13,248 nt of DNA, taken from NCBI GenBank assembly GCA_051649365.1, contig JBOFGY010000243.1, positions 1 to 13,248 on the forward strand, read 5' to 3'. The DNA comes from CAVTAE01 sp051649365 (lineage in GTDB: Bacteria > Deinococcota > Deinococci > Deinococcales > Trueperaceae). The position numbers were made by a program, and so were the translations under genes. Below are positions 1 through 6,009 of the stretch, piece after piece (position 1 is the stretch's first letter; each line of letters starts with the position of its first letter). Below the pieces are notes generated by a model. The model saw only the letters and a program-made list of their open reading frames with translations. It made no database searches and had not been told where the DNA came from.

Positions 1-21
1 ACTCATCGTGGCAATACTCAT
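1..21 (-). CDS. Start of the next ATP synthase operon gene (partial), possibly subunit I/a
   Basis: An ATG read on the minus strand at 21 opens a frame (Met-Ser-Ile-Ala-Thr-Met-Ser) that runs off the left edge. It begins 19 nt after the stop of the stalk subunit on the same strand. In Thermus-type V/A-ATPase operons the small stalk subunit is followed by the large membrane subunit I, whose N-terminus is similarly short and hydrophobic before its first strand. Only seven codons are visible, and the ribosome site is weak, so identity rests on operon order alone. A second ATG at 44 overlaps the upstream stop but closes after eight codons, so I did not choose it. Confidence 0.35.
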
Positions 22-40
22 ACGTCACGACCTATCTTGC

Positions 41-361
41 TCATGGTAAGACACGCTCCAACACCATCTTGACGGCTTTCTCTAGGTTGGCTTTTGCCAA
101 CGACTCGATCATGCCTGCTTCCTGCTTGGCTTTCGCTAACAGCTCGTTCTTGGCAGCGTCCGCGTCTACATTGGCTTTTTGCATGACATCTTTATAGAGG
201 GCTTCGGCCTTCTGCGTAGCAGAAGATTTAAGCGAAGCGGCCTCTGCGTGAGCATCCGCGACGAGTTTCGCCGCTTGCTCCTTAGAACTGTCTACCTTGG
301 CAGAAATTGCTTTCTCCTGGTTGACCAAGTTCTGTAAGAGTTGTTCACCCTTGGCTTCCAA
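41..361 (-). CDS. V/A-type ATP synthase peripheral-stalk subunit (G/H-like coiled coil)
   Basis: A 106-residue, Ala/Lys/Glu-rich protein with no membrane segment. Its heptad-like pattern over almost the whole length predicts one long helix. This matches the small peripheral-stalk subunit (G or H, NtpF-like) of V/A-type ATPases, which pairs with subunit E to hold the catalytic head against rotation. The start is set by the sequence: the frame is open further upstream, but an AGGAGG-type ribosome site at about 366-372 lies 5 nt before a TTG at 361, giving an N-terminus of fMet-Glu-Ala-Lys-Gly-Glu. Being first in the operon fits the Thermus gene order. F-type b subunits and YscL/FliH-like proteins are also helical and alanine-rich, but lack of a membrane anchor and the size favour the V/A family. 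Confidence 0.7.
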   Translation of the reverse strand: MEAKGEQLLQNLVNQEKAISAKVDSSKEQAAKLVADAHAEAASLKSSATQKAEALYKDVMQKANVDADAAKNELLAKAKQEAGMIESLAKANLEKAVKMVLERVLP

Positions 362-529
362 ATGCCCCTCCTTTCGTGTTCTGAAACACAATACTATAAC
401 TGGAAAACTTTAGATTGATGCTTTTGGCACAAAAAAACGCGGCTTAGGGGTCACAGCACTCACTTCACGCCAGGTCTTTGTTAGTAGGGGTGTTGTGGGG
501 GAATGACCGATGTCGCGTAATCCAGGGGC

Positions 530-590
530 AGAATACCAACATGAGAAAATAGTGTCAATCTTGACATTTGTCCCAAAAGGAAACGATAAC
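530..590. promoter_or_regulatory. Divergent promoter candidate centred on a TTGACA palindrome
   Basis: Positions 553-566 read TGTCAATCTTGACA, a perfect 6-bp inverted repeat with a 2-bp centre, so each strand has its own TTGACA. On the minus strand, TTGACA (558-553) is followed after 17 bp by TATTCT (535-530), which would drive the ATP synthase operon with a leader of about 160 nt. On the plus strand, TTGACA (561-566) is followed after 18 bp by GATAAC (585-590). The palindrome could instead be an operator. A separate TATAGT box on the minus strand at 398-393 would give a shorter leader to the TTG start. Confidence 0.4.
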
Positions 591-666
591 AAAGTTTCCG
601 CCCTCATAAACTCGAAGATCTATTTTGGTCATTTCTTGATGACACCATTCATTTTTTATGATCGAT

Positions 667-719
667 TTGCTCCCATTATCATTTGTACTATAACCAATTG
701 TTACATTTTACTGTAACAA
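667..719 (+). promoter_or_regulatory. Weak promoter overlapping an 8-bp inverted repeat (operator-like)
   Basis: TTGTTACA (698-705) and TGTAACAA (712-719) form a perfect 8-bp inverted repeat around TTTTAC. With one bulge the symmetry extends to CAATT/AATTG on the flanks. No T-tract follows on either strand, so it is not an intrinsic terminator. Just upstream, TTGCTC (667-672) and TATAAC (689-694), 16 bp apart, would place a start site near 701, inside the palindrome. That arrangement suits repression by a dimeric regulator. No regulator gene is visible in the window. Confidence 0.3.
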
Positions 720-1006
720 ATTGCAAAATAATAGGGATTCTTAGAGTGAAAAGTAGCTTTTATGCCATTTTTTTCATTAATTGCTGAGTTATGGTTTGCA
801 GCGTCTTGTATTAACGAGTCCTAACGAAAGGTAATTAGGAGATTGGGGGTTAGTTCGTTATATATAAGCTCGAGACAGTGTTTGCAAGACACTATGTAAT
901 TGGGGGATCATCAAAACTATTTGCTTTCTTTCGTGACAAATCCATACCTACGTACCTTCAACATGCAAAGCAATTAGCGTTTAACAGATACAACCCAAAA
1001 AAGTAT

Positions 1007-1072
1007 GGGAGGAAAAATGAAACACCCATCAAAAGCCAAAAACCGGGAGGAAAGAATGAAACATCCACTAAG
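1007..1072 (+). repeat. Tandem duplication of ribosome site plus start region
   Basis: GGGAGG(1007-1012)-AAAA-ATGAAACACCCA is followed 38 nt later by GGGAGG(1045-1050)-AAAGA-ATGAAACATCCA. Both ATGs (1017 and 1056) are in the same frame. Only the second directly precedes the lipoprotein signal peptide. The first would add a charged 13-residue extension before it, which would be unusual for a signal peptide. The paralogue has a single GGGAGG-ATGAAACGTCCG at the same place. Confidence 0.7.
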
Positions 1073-2006
1073 AATGCTTATTTTGCTCGTTTTAGGATTC
1101 GTGTTGGCAGCTTGTCAAAGCACAACCAGCCCAACTACGGATTCGCTCGATTCTATGCAGGTAATGAAAAGCGATGATCGCTTGGATACATTTACCTCAG
1201 CTTTAGAAGAAGACACAACCAAAGGTGAAGCAGTTGTCGGAGAAACGACCTTCTTTGCACCAACTTCTGATGCATTTATGGCCTATCTAAGTGGAGAAGG
1301 GCAAACAACAGAGGACTTTCTCAAGTCTGGGATGAACTTGAGTGAGATCTTATCGTATCACCTTGTTGAAGGTAAATATACTGCTGCTGATTTAGGAGCT
1401 GCGGGTAGTGTCACAACCATACAAGGTAGCGACATTACTGTCACAGCCGAAGGCGAGGCGGTACTTCTTAATGGCACTGCCAAGGTCATCGAAGCTGACA
1501 TAGAGGCTTTTAATTCTGTCATTCATATAATTGACCAAGTTCTCGTCCCAGCCAACCTAGGCGAGTCTGATCCTGATAAACCAGGAACTGACCCTGAATG
1601 TTCTGGAGAGCCAGAAATGCCAGGGCAACCAGAAATGCCAGGGCAGCCAGAAATGCCAGGGCAACCAGAAATGCCAGGGCAACCAGAGTCTCCTGAACAA
1701 CCAGAAATGCCAGAAGCTCGTGGACAATCAGGAAGACCTGAAAACCCTGAATGTACTGAACCAACCGAACCAACTGAACCAACCGAACCAACTGAGCCAA
1801 CCGAACCAACTGAGCCAACTGAGCCAACCGAACCAACTGAACCAACCGAACCAACCGAACCAACTGAACCAACCGAACCAACTGAGCCAACCGAACCAAC
1901 CGAACCAACTGAGCCAACCGAACCAACTGAGCCAACCGAACCAACTACACCTGAAGAACCCACCGATCCTCAAGGGCCCATCTATCCTGAGCCCGATATG
2001 CCCTAA
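1056..2006 (+). CDS. Fasciclin (FAS1) domain lipoprotein with PEMPGQ and TEP repeat tail
   Basis: A 316-residue secreted lipoprotein. Residues 1-19 are a signal peptide ending in Leu-Ala-Ala before Cys20, a lipobox for lipid attachment. Residues about 30-166 form one FAS1 domain, with the H1-type motif TFFAPTSDAF (65-74) and the H2-type motif VIHIIDQVLVP (155-165). FAS1 domains act in cell-surface adhesion, so an envelope role is likely. The tail is low complexity: four PEMPGQ units and two degenerate ones (186-221), then 21 TEP units (234-296) and a short acidic-proline end. Two cysteines (182, 233) flank the PEMPGQ block. There is no sortase signal. The start at 1056 is chosen for its ribosome site and because it directly opens the signal peptide; 1017 is an in-frame alternative. 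The next gene is a paralogue, but a terminator lies between them. Confidence 0.85.
   Translation: MKHPLRMLILLVLGFVLAACQSTTSPTTDSLDSMQVMKSDDRLDTFTSALEEDTTKGEAVVGETTFFAPTSDAFMAYLSGEGQTTEDFLKSGMNLSEILSYHLVEGKYTAADLGAAGSVTTIQGSDITVTAEGEAVLLNGTAKVIEADIEAFNSVIHIIDQVLVPANLGESDPDKPGTDPECSGEPEMPGQPEMPGQPEMPGQPEMPGQPESPEQPEMPEARGQSGRPENPECTEPTEPTEPTEPTEPTEPTEPTEPTEPTEPTEPTEPTEPTEPTEPTEPTEPTEPTEPTEPTEPTTPEEPTDPQGPIYPEPDMP
1611..1718 (+). repeat. 18-bp tandem repeat encoding PEMPGQ
   Basis: The unit ccagaaatgccagggcaa is repeated four times from 1611 to 1682, with one A/G difference, followed by two diverged 18-bp copies (1683-1718). It encodes Pro-Glu-Met-Pro-Gly-Gln. Near-identity of the units suggests recent expansion. 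Because 18 is a multiple of three, copy-number change keeps the frame. Confidence 0.9.
1755..1943 (+). repeat. 9-bp tandem repeat encoding 21 Thr-Glu-Pro units
   Basis: Twenty-one 9-bp units use three spellings: accgaacca, actgaacca and actgagcca. The ACC and ACT spellings mostly alternate, which gives a higher-order 18-bp period, matching the period of the upstream PEMPGQ repeat. The alternation suggests growth by 18-bp slippage. A rigid, negatively charged Thr/Pro stalk is the expected product. Long open frames on the opposite strand here are by-products of the repeat. Confidence 0.95.
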
Positions 2007-2064
2007 ATCAATTTAGGCAAGCTTGGACTACTTTGCTAGATAAACAATAGTGAAGATTTCGAGC

Positions 2065-2138
2065 AAAGGCTAAGGCACACTGTTCTTAACTAAGACACAC
2101 TTGTCTTAATAAGGCAAACTGTCTTAGCCTTTTATTTT
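2065..2138 (+). terminator. Terminator region with three tandem hairpin-like repeats
   Basis: AAAGGCTAAG (2065-2074) pairs perfectly over 10 bp with CTTAGCCTTT (2123-2132), followed by a T-rich tract. The interior has three similar 18-20-nt units starting with TAAGG/TAAGA and ending in CTTA: 2071-2090, 2091-2109 and 2110-2127. The middle one makes its own hairpin, TAAGACA-CACT-TGTCTTA. The outer arms are nearly the same as those of the terminator after the next gene. Confidence 0.75.
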
Positions 2139-2254
2139 CTTTGCTTTATTTACTTGAAAAAGTGGACATCTTGCAAAGTTCCAGTGGCGGTCTTCCTTTA
2201 TCCGCTCCTGTTGCTCACCCTGAGAAATTTCGCAAAATGCCTTAGTTTTTATCT

Positions 2255-2284
2255 TTGCTTCACGTAAACGGATTAGGGTATTAT
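2255..2284 (+). promoter_or_regulatory. Candidate promoter for the FAS1-CAP gene
   Basis: TTGCTT (2255-2260) and TATTAT (2279-2284) are separated by 18 bp, placing a start near 2291 and a leader of about 65 nt. A clear ribosome site GGGAGG (2343-2348) lies before the ATG at 2356. The stretch 2139-2254 shows nothing else that I recognise. Confidence 0.4.
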
Positions 2285-2355
2285 GTCTTGGGATTTATTT
2301 TGACCGTGGATGATTTTAGCTTTGGGTCATTTTTGTAATTAAGGGAGGAAAACAT

Positions 2356-3498
2356 ATGAAACGTCCGTACACTATGATTTTGTTTTTCGCTTTGTGGCTG
2401 CTCTTGGTCGCTTGCCAAAGTACGCAACCTGTCAGTAGTTCTGAAAGTGCGCTCGAGGTCATGCAGCAAGATGACCGTCTCGAGGCCTTTAGTTCTGCTT
2501 TAGAAGAACAAGACTTAGACAATAAGCAAAGTTACACCATCTTTGCACCTACAACCGAAGCCTTCTTAGAATTTTTCGAGAAATATGATCAAACCCTCGA
2601 ATCCGAAAAACTCAGTGACATTTTGAGCTATCACATTGCTGAAGGCAAACAAAGCGCAGGGGATTTACTCGAGGCTGGCACTATCACCACAATGCAGGGC
2701 GAGGAAGTCACCATTGAACAACAAGGAGAGACCGTCTTACTGAACAGCCAAGCCGCTGTCATCGAAGCCGACCTGAAAGCTTCCACTGCCGTCATTCATA
2801 TTATTGACCAAGTTTTAGTACCCGCTGACTTTGGCGAAGCGAATCCTGAGGAACCTGAAACACCTCAACCTGAACCAGTTGAACCCTCACCAAGCAAGCC
2901 TGAAGAACCCACACTACCCAACCCCAGTACACCCGAAAATCCTGACGAGACTCCTGAACAACCATCAACCCCTGAAGAGCCTACAAACCCACCTCCAAAC
3001 AATCCCACTGGGCCTGAGCAACCTACAGAACCTGAACAACCTACAGAACCCACACCTAACGAGCCCACAACGCCCGTAAGCAGTGACCTAGATCTGTTGC
3101 TTACCTTGGTGAATGAAGCGAGAGCAAAAGGTGCAACATGCGGTGGTACTTCTTACGGGCCAGCCAACGCGCTTAGCCTCAATACGCAACTAGCCACCGC
3201 GGCACAAAAACACAGTGAGGATATGAACGCAGCTAAAAAGATGAGCCACGACACACCCCAAGGCGCTATTCACTACGCGCCTGGTACGACTTTTGATGAG
3301 CGTATTTCTCAAGAGGGCTATCAGTGGCGGAGTGCTGCCGAAAATGTTGCCTACGGTTATCCCACTGCCGAAGCTGTAATGGATGGATGGATGGAAAGTT
3401 CAGGACACTGCAAGAACATCATGAATCCAAACCTTACCGAGATTGGTTTAGGTGAAGAAGGAAATTACTGGACACAAGACTTCGGTACACCTCGCTAA
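2356..3498 (+). CDS. Lipoprotein with fasciclin domain, Pro-rich linker and C-terminal CAP/SCP domain
   Basis: A 380-residue lipoprotein. The signal peptide ends in Leu-Val-Ala before Cys20. A FAS1 domain covers about 30-157, with FAPTTEAF (63-70) and VIHIIDQVLVP (146-156). Residues 160-240 are a Pro/Glu/Thr linker. Residues about 243-380 are a CAP (SCP/PR-1-like) domain: LVNEAR (251-256), HSEDM (286-290), MSH (296-298), AENVAYGY (328-335), GHCKNIMNP (350-358) and a final YWTQDFG. The conserved His and Glu of the CAP pocket appear as His298, Glu329 and His351, and Cys262 and Cys352 may form a disulfide. CAP domains occur in secreted bacterial proteins, often of unknown activity. The N-terminal half closely resembles the upstream lipoprotein, so the pair arose by tandem duplication. 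The fusion suggests that FAS1 anchors or binds at the surface while CAP acts outside the cell. Confidence 0.85.
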   Translation: MKRPYTMILFFALWLLLVACQSTQPVSSSESALEVMQQDDRLEAFSSALEEQDLDNKQSYTIFAPTTEAFLEFFEKYDQTLESEKLSDILSYHIAEGKQSAGDLLEAGTITTMQGEEVTIEQQGETVLLNSQAAVIEADLKASTAVIHIIDQVLVPADFGEANPEEPETPQPEPVEPSPSKPEEPTLPNPSTPENPDETPEQPSTPEEPTNPPPNNPTGPEQPTEPEQPTEPTPNEPTTPVSSDLDLLLTLVNEARAKGATCGGTSYGPANALSLNTQLATAAQKHSEDMNAAKKMSHDTPQGAIHYAPGTTFDERISQEGYQWRSAAENVAYGYPTAEAVMDGWMESSGHCKNIMNPNLTEIGLGEEGNYWTQDFGTPR

Positions 3499-3517
3499 AA
3501 GTGCAAAAGCTACCGTC

Positions 3518-3550
3518 AAAGGCTAAGGCTTAACGTCTTAGTCTTTTTTT
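3518..3550 (+). terminator. Intrinsic terminator of the FAS1-CAP gene
   Basis: AAAGGCTAAG (3518-3527) pairs with CTTAGTCTTT (3537-3546) over 10 bp with one G-U, around a 9-nt loop, and runs into seven T's (3544-3550). It is a compact relative of the terminator at 2065-2138, which supports duplication of the whole gene unit. Confidence 0.85.
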
Positions 3551-3559
3551 CTTTGGACT

Positions 3560-3599
3560 TTACCTTCTCCTTTTTACCTTCTCCTGTTACACTGCTGCA
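3560..3599 (+). promoter_or_regulatory. Pyrimidine direct repeats and extended -10 directly before the methyltransferase start
   Basis: TTACCTTCTCCT occurs twice (3560-3571, 3574-3585). It is followed by TGTTACACT (3585-3593), an extended -10 box (TGn-TACACT) ending 6 nt before the ATG at 3600. No Shine-Dalgarno is visible. This suits a leaderless or nearly leaderless transcript starting at the ATG. No good -35 is present. Confidence 0.45.
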
Positions 3600-5306
3600 A
3601 TGTTGCCAGCACCGAAAGGTCACAGAGCCAAAGCCTTAGGTGCCTATTACACCAATCAAACTGTTGCAGATTTTCTAGTCTTATGGGCGATTCGCCACGC
3701 CCATGACAACGTGGTAGACCCGAGTTTTGGTGGCGGTGTGTTTTTGGAAGCAGCAGCAAGGCGACTTGAAACACTCGGTACAAATGCAAGTGGAATCTAC
3801 GGCGTAGAACTTGATGCTGAGGTTCACGCACAAGTTAGCCTCGAGCTCCACACCTCTCTCGGACTCCATCCAAACCAACTTTTACAAGCAGATTTTTTTG
3901 CTTTAACACCAAAGCAATTGCCAAAGCTCGATGCTGTTGTAGGCAATCCACCCTTTATTCGCTATCAGGAATTTAATACCGAAAGTCGGCAACGCGCTTT
4001 AGCGCACGTACAGAAACAAGGTATTGCCTTAACAAAACTTGCGAGTTCGTGGGCGGCCTTTGTTATTCACGCAGCCTCATTTCTGAAAGAGGGCGGACGC
4101 TTAGCAATGGTGATTCCCGCTGAGCTGGGTCACGCTAAATACGCAAAGAGTGTCCTGAAGTTTTTGCTCGAGTCTTTCGGCCACATCACCCTTCTAAGCT
4201 TTAGTGAACCGCTCTTCCCTACACTCAATCAAGACACGTTTTTATTATTCGCTGACAACAAGGGTGGTTGCTCAGGTCAGTTTTATGTACAGGAGTTGAA
4301 GAACGCGAACGCTTTGGGAGACAGAAGGCTATGCAGTGAAGCGAAGCTACAGGAGACAGGAGACAGGAGAAAAATCTTTCTTCCTCCTTCCCCCTTCTCC
4401 CTTCCTTCCGTCTCCATTAATGGAAAAAAATTTCTGCAACAGAACTACAAACTAAACTTCTACCAACTCCCAAAAAAGACTCGAGACCTTTACGAGAAGT
4501 TATGCAACCATAAAGATTTTCAGCGTCTCGGTGACGTTGCAAGCGTCGGGATTGGTTATGTCACAGGTGCCAATGACTATTTTCATGTCTCGAGACAAAG
4601 TGCAAACGCGCGGAAAATTCCAGCAGAACATCTCGAGCCTGCGGTTTACAAAGGTTCAGCGTTTCAAGGATTGCGCTTTACAGAACAAGATTGGGCACAA
4701 GAAAAAGATGCTGGCTATTTGTTTTATCCGAACACAGCTAAGCTCTCCCCTGTTTCCAAGTATATTCAACACGGCGAATCACAAAAGATTCAAACTGCCT
4801 ATAAATGCCGTGTGCGTTCGCCTTGGTATAAAGTGCCGCATGTATATAAGGCGGATGCGTTTCTAACTTATATGAATGGCTTGCACGCCCAGTTTGTCGT
4901 GAATGATGCTAAGGTCGTTGCGCCCAACACACTACATCTTGTGCGGTTGCACAAAACTTCGTCGTTAAGCGCAAATGATTTGGCTGTACTCTGGCAAACT
5001 TCGCTTGTTGCACTGAGTGTAGAACTCGAGGGTCACATCATGGGCGGTGGCATGTTAAAACTCGAGCCCAGCGAAGCAAAACAAATTTTGCTTCCGAGAC
5101 TCGAGAAACCTATTGCCAAATCCCTAGTTAACAAACTCGATAAGCTCTTACGTGTAGGGAAAAACGAGGAGGCGAATTATATAGCAGATAAAATGGTACT
5201 CGAGAAGCTTTTAGGGTTCACACCCTCAGAAATAAAATCTTTGCGCGAGAGTGCAAAACAACTTCGTGAACGTCGGTATTACAAAAACAAACATCATATG
5301 GAATAA
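3600..5306 (+). CDS. Gamma-class (TaqI-like) N6-adenine DNA methyltransferase, solitary
   Basis: A 568-residue SAM-dependent adenine-N6 DNA methyltransferase. The order is that of the gamma class: motif X GAYYTNQTVADFLVLWAI (14-31), SAM-binding motif I VVDPSFGGGVFLEAA (38-52), an acidic Glu70 after a strand, and catalytic motif IV VVGNPPF (113-119). The C-terminal half (about 280-568) would hold target recognition, as in M.TaqI. Length suits stand-alone methyltransferases of this class. No restriction endonuclease is recognisable nearby: the next gene is small and convergent. Residues about 240-273 are a basic and Ser/Pro-rich insert encoded by a palindromic DNA element, placed between the catalytic and recognition parts. 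The gene itself contains nine CTCGAG sites. Known CTCGAG adenine methyltransferases (XhoI and PaeR7I systems) are of the same broad type, so that target is possible but unproven. The start lacks a ribosome site and may be leaderless. Confidence 0.8.
   Translation: MLPAPKGHRAKALGAYYTNQTVADFLVLWAIRHAHDNVVDPSFGGGVFLEAAARRLETLGTNASGIYGVELDAEVHAQVSLELHTSLGLHPNQLLQADFFALTPKQLPKLDAVVGNPPFIRYQEFNTESRQRALAHVQKQGIALTKLASSWAAFVIHAASFLKEGGRLAMVIPAELGHAKYAKSVLKFLLESFGHITLLSFSEPLFPTLNQDTFLLFADNKGGCSGQFYVQELKNANALGDRRLCSEAKLQETGDRRKIFLPPSPFSLPSVSINGKKFLQQNYKLNFYQLPKKTRDLYEKLCNHKDFQRLGDVASVGIGYVTGANDYFHVSRQSANARKIPAEHLEPAVYKGSAFQGLRFTEQDWAQEKDAGYLFYPNTAKLSPVSKYIQHGESQKIQTAYKCRVRSPWYKVPHVYKADAFLTYMNGLHAQFVVNDAKVVAPNTLHLVRLHKTSSLSANDLAVLWQTSLVALSVELEGHIMGGGMLKLEPSEAKQILLPRLEKPIAKSLVNKLDKLLRVGKNEEANYIADKMVLEKLLGFTPSEIKSLRESAKQLRERRYYKNKHHME
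4317..4415 (+). repeat. Palindromic purine/pyrimidine element inserted in frame in the methyltransferase gene
   Basis: GGAGACAGAAGG (4317-4328) and CCTTCCGTCTCC (4404-4415) form a 12-bp inverted repeat with one mismatch. Between them, a purine-rich half contains ggagacaggagacaggaga (4352-4370), followed by an almost pure pyrimidine half (4376-4409). Composition differs sharply from the rest of the gene. The translated stretch (residues about 240-273) has no methyltransferase motif. It looks like a small mobile or dispersed repeat that stayed in frame. Confidence 0.6.
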
Positions 5307-5412
5307 CAAACAGGGTATATTTTTACTTCACCTTCCCAGGTGGAACCCCGCCCTGCCCATCCCTACGTTATCCCACAAAAACGGACTTGGTAAGCAATAA
5401 CTTTTTAGGTAT

Positions 5413-5730
5413 CTAAAACAAGGTGCGGGTTTTACCAAGGACAAGCTCGAGTTCATTCTCAATCGCGTTGTCCCAGCCAATCATTTCGCAGACATCTTCA
5501 AAAGAAACCTGGCTTTCGGCAGTGTAATTTTTTTTCTTCACGAGATAGGCTAGCTCGGTTCGGCTTAAAAGCTCTTTGGCTTCGGCGGCTCGCCAAAATT
5601 TTTTAGCGGGTTCAACTGGAGGTGAAGGTAACAAGACAGAGCGTCTTTTTTCTAAGCGCATGTGCTCGAGCGCGTCAAAAATAACTTGGCGTGGATTAGA
5701 AATATAGGAAGGAGGAACTGGAGTCACCAC
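5413..5730 (-). CDS. Small hypothetical protein (105 aa)
   Basis: I do not recognise this family. The frame starts with two GTG codons at 5730; no strong ribosome site is seen, but TAGACT (5743-5738) lies 7 nt before the first GTG, as in leaderless genes. The protein is soluble, with no signal peptide or membrane segment. It has a Pro-rich N-terminus (1-40) and a mixed-charge region with a basic KKK patch near 65-67, ending in an acidic helix (about 75-98). It contains two in-frame CTCGAG codon pairs, like the neighbouring genes, which supports long residence in the genome. It is convergent with the methyltransferase; the 106-bp gap holds a small CACCT/AGGTG hairpin but no clear terminator. 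It does not resemble a restriction enzyme. Confidence 0.5.
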   Translation of the reverse strand: MVTPVPPSYISNPRQVIFDALEHMRLEKRRSVLLPSPPVEPAKKFWRAAEAKELLSRTELAYLVKKKNYTAESQVSFEDVCEMIGWDNAIENELELVLGKTRTLF

Positions 5731-5843
5731 AATTTCCAGTCTAGAAAAGTGTAAGAATACATACGAAAGAAAAGTTCACATTTTAGGTAAGGCTGTACTT
5801 TGGTGTGAGAAATTTAACATTAGACGGGTAACGAAATCTCGAG

Positions 5844-5955
5844 ATTGACAGGACTTACGCAAGATGCTTCACATCCTACGTTTATCAGCGAGGAACAAGG
5901 AGTTCCAACGCCCTTGTTCTGCTTACCGCACCTCTTTTGCGTAAGTCCTGATTGA
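5844..5955. mobile_element. MITE with 14-bp perfect terminal inverted repeats and 5-bp target duplication
   Basis: CAGGACTTACGCAA (5849-5862) and TTGCGTAAGTCCTG (5937-5950) are perfect 14-bp inverted ends of a 102-bp element with no coding capacity. It is flanked on both sides by ATTGA (5844-5848 and 5951-5955), a perfect 5-bp target-site duplication. An internal hairpin, GAACAAGG (5893-5900)/CCTTGTTC (5912-5919), adds secondary structure. It lies in the gap after dnaG. The parent transposase is not in the window. The rest of the gap 5731-6009 shows only a CTCGAG and a CAAGA/TCTTG hairpin near 5971-5996. Confidence 0.85.
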
Positions 5956-6009
5956 GTCAGAGAGGTATTTACAAGAATACAATCCCCTAGAATCTTGCAA
6001 GTTGTCCAC

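Larger units (their letters stand above)
392..1055. other. Long intergenic region between the ATP synthase operon and the first fasciclin gene
   Basis: No convincing gene is present: short frames here lack ribosome sites and family resemblance. Besides the elements at 530-590 and 667-719, it holds a TATATA box at 859-866, and small inverted repeats such as TCCTAA/TTAGGA near 819-840 and TAACGAA/TTCGTTA near 822-860. A single CTCGAG sits at 869-874. The AT-rich stretch 600-790 contrasts with the coding regions. The +1 of the fasciclin mRNA is uncertain, and the leader may be 100-350 nt long. Confidence 0.6.

Noticed and set aside
410..716. Short open frames on both strands in the intergenic region
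   Set aside because: No ribosome sites, AT-rich composition, and they overlap the divergent promoter and palindrome.
878..1177. Plus-strand open frame before the first lipoprotein gene
   Set aside because: It overlaps the real start in another frame, lacks a ribosome site and shows no domain.
1611..1943. CRISPR-like array
   Set aside because: The repeats are contiguous without spacers, in frame and protein-coding.
1519..1973. Long open frames on the minus strand and in the other plus frame (Val/Gly-, Trp/Phe- and Asn/Gln-rich)
   Set aside because: They are forced by the tandem repeats of the lipoprotein gene: a repeat without stops leaves several frames open. No start signals or family likeness.
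3600..5730. Complete restriction-modification system
   Set aside because: Only the methyltransferase is recognisable; the neighbouring 105-residue protein shows no nuclease motif and is convergent.
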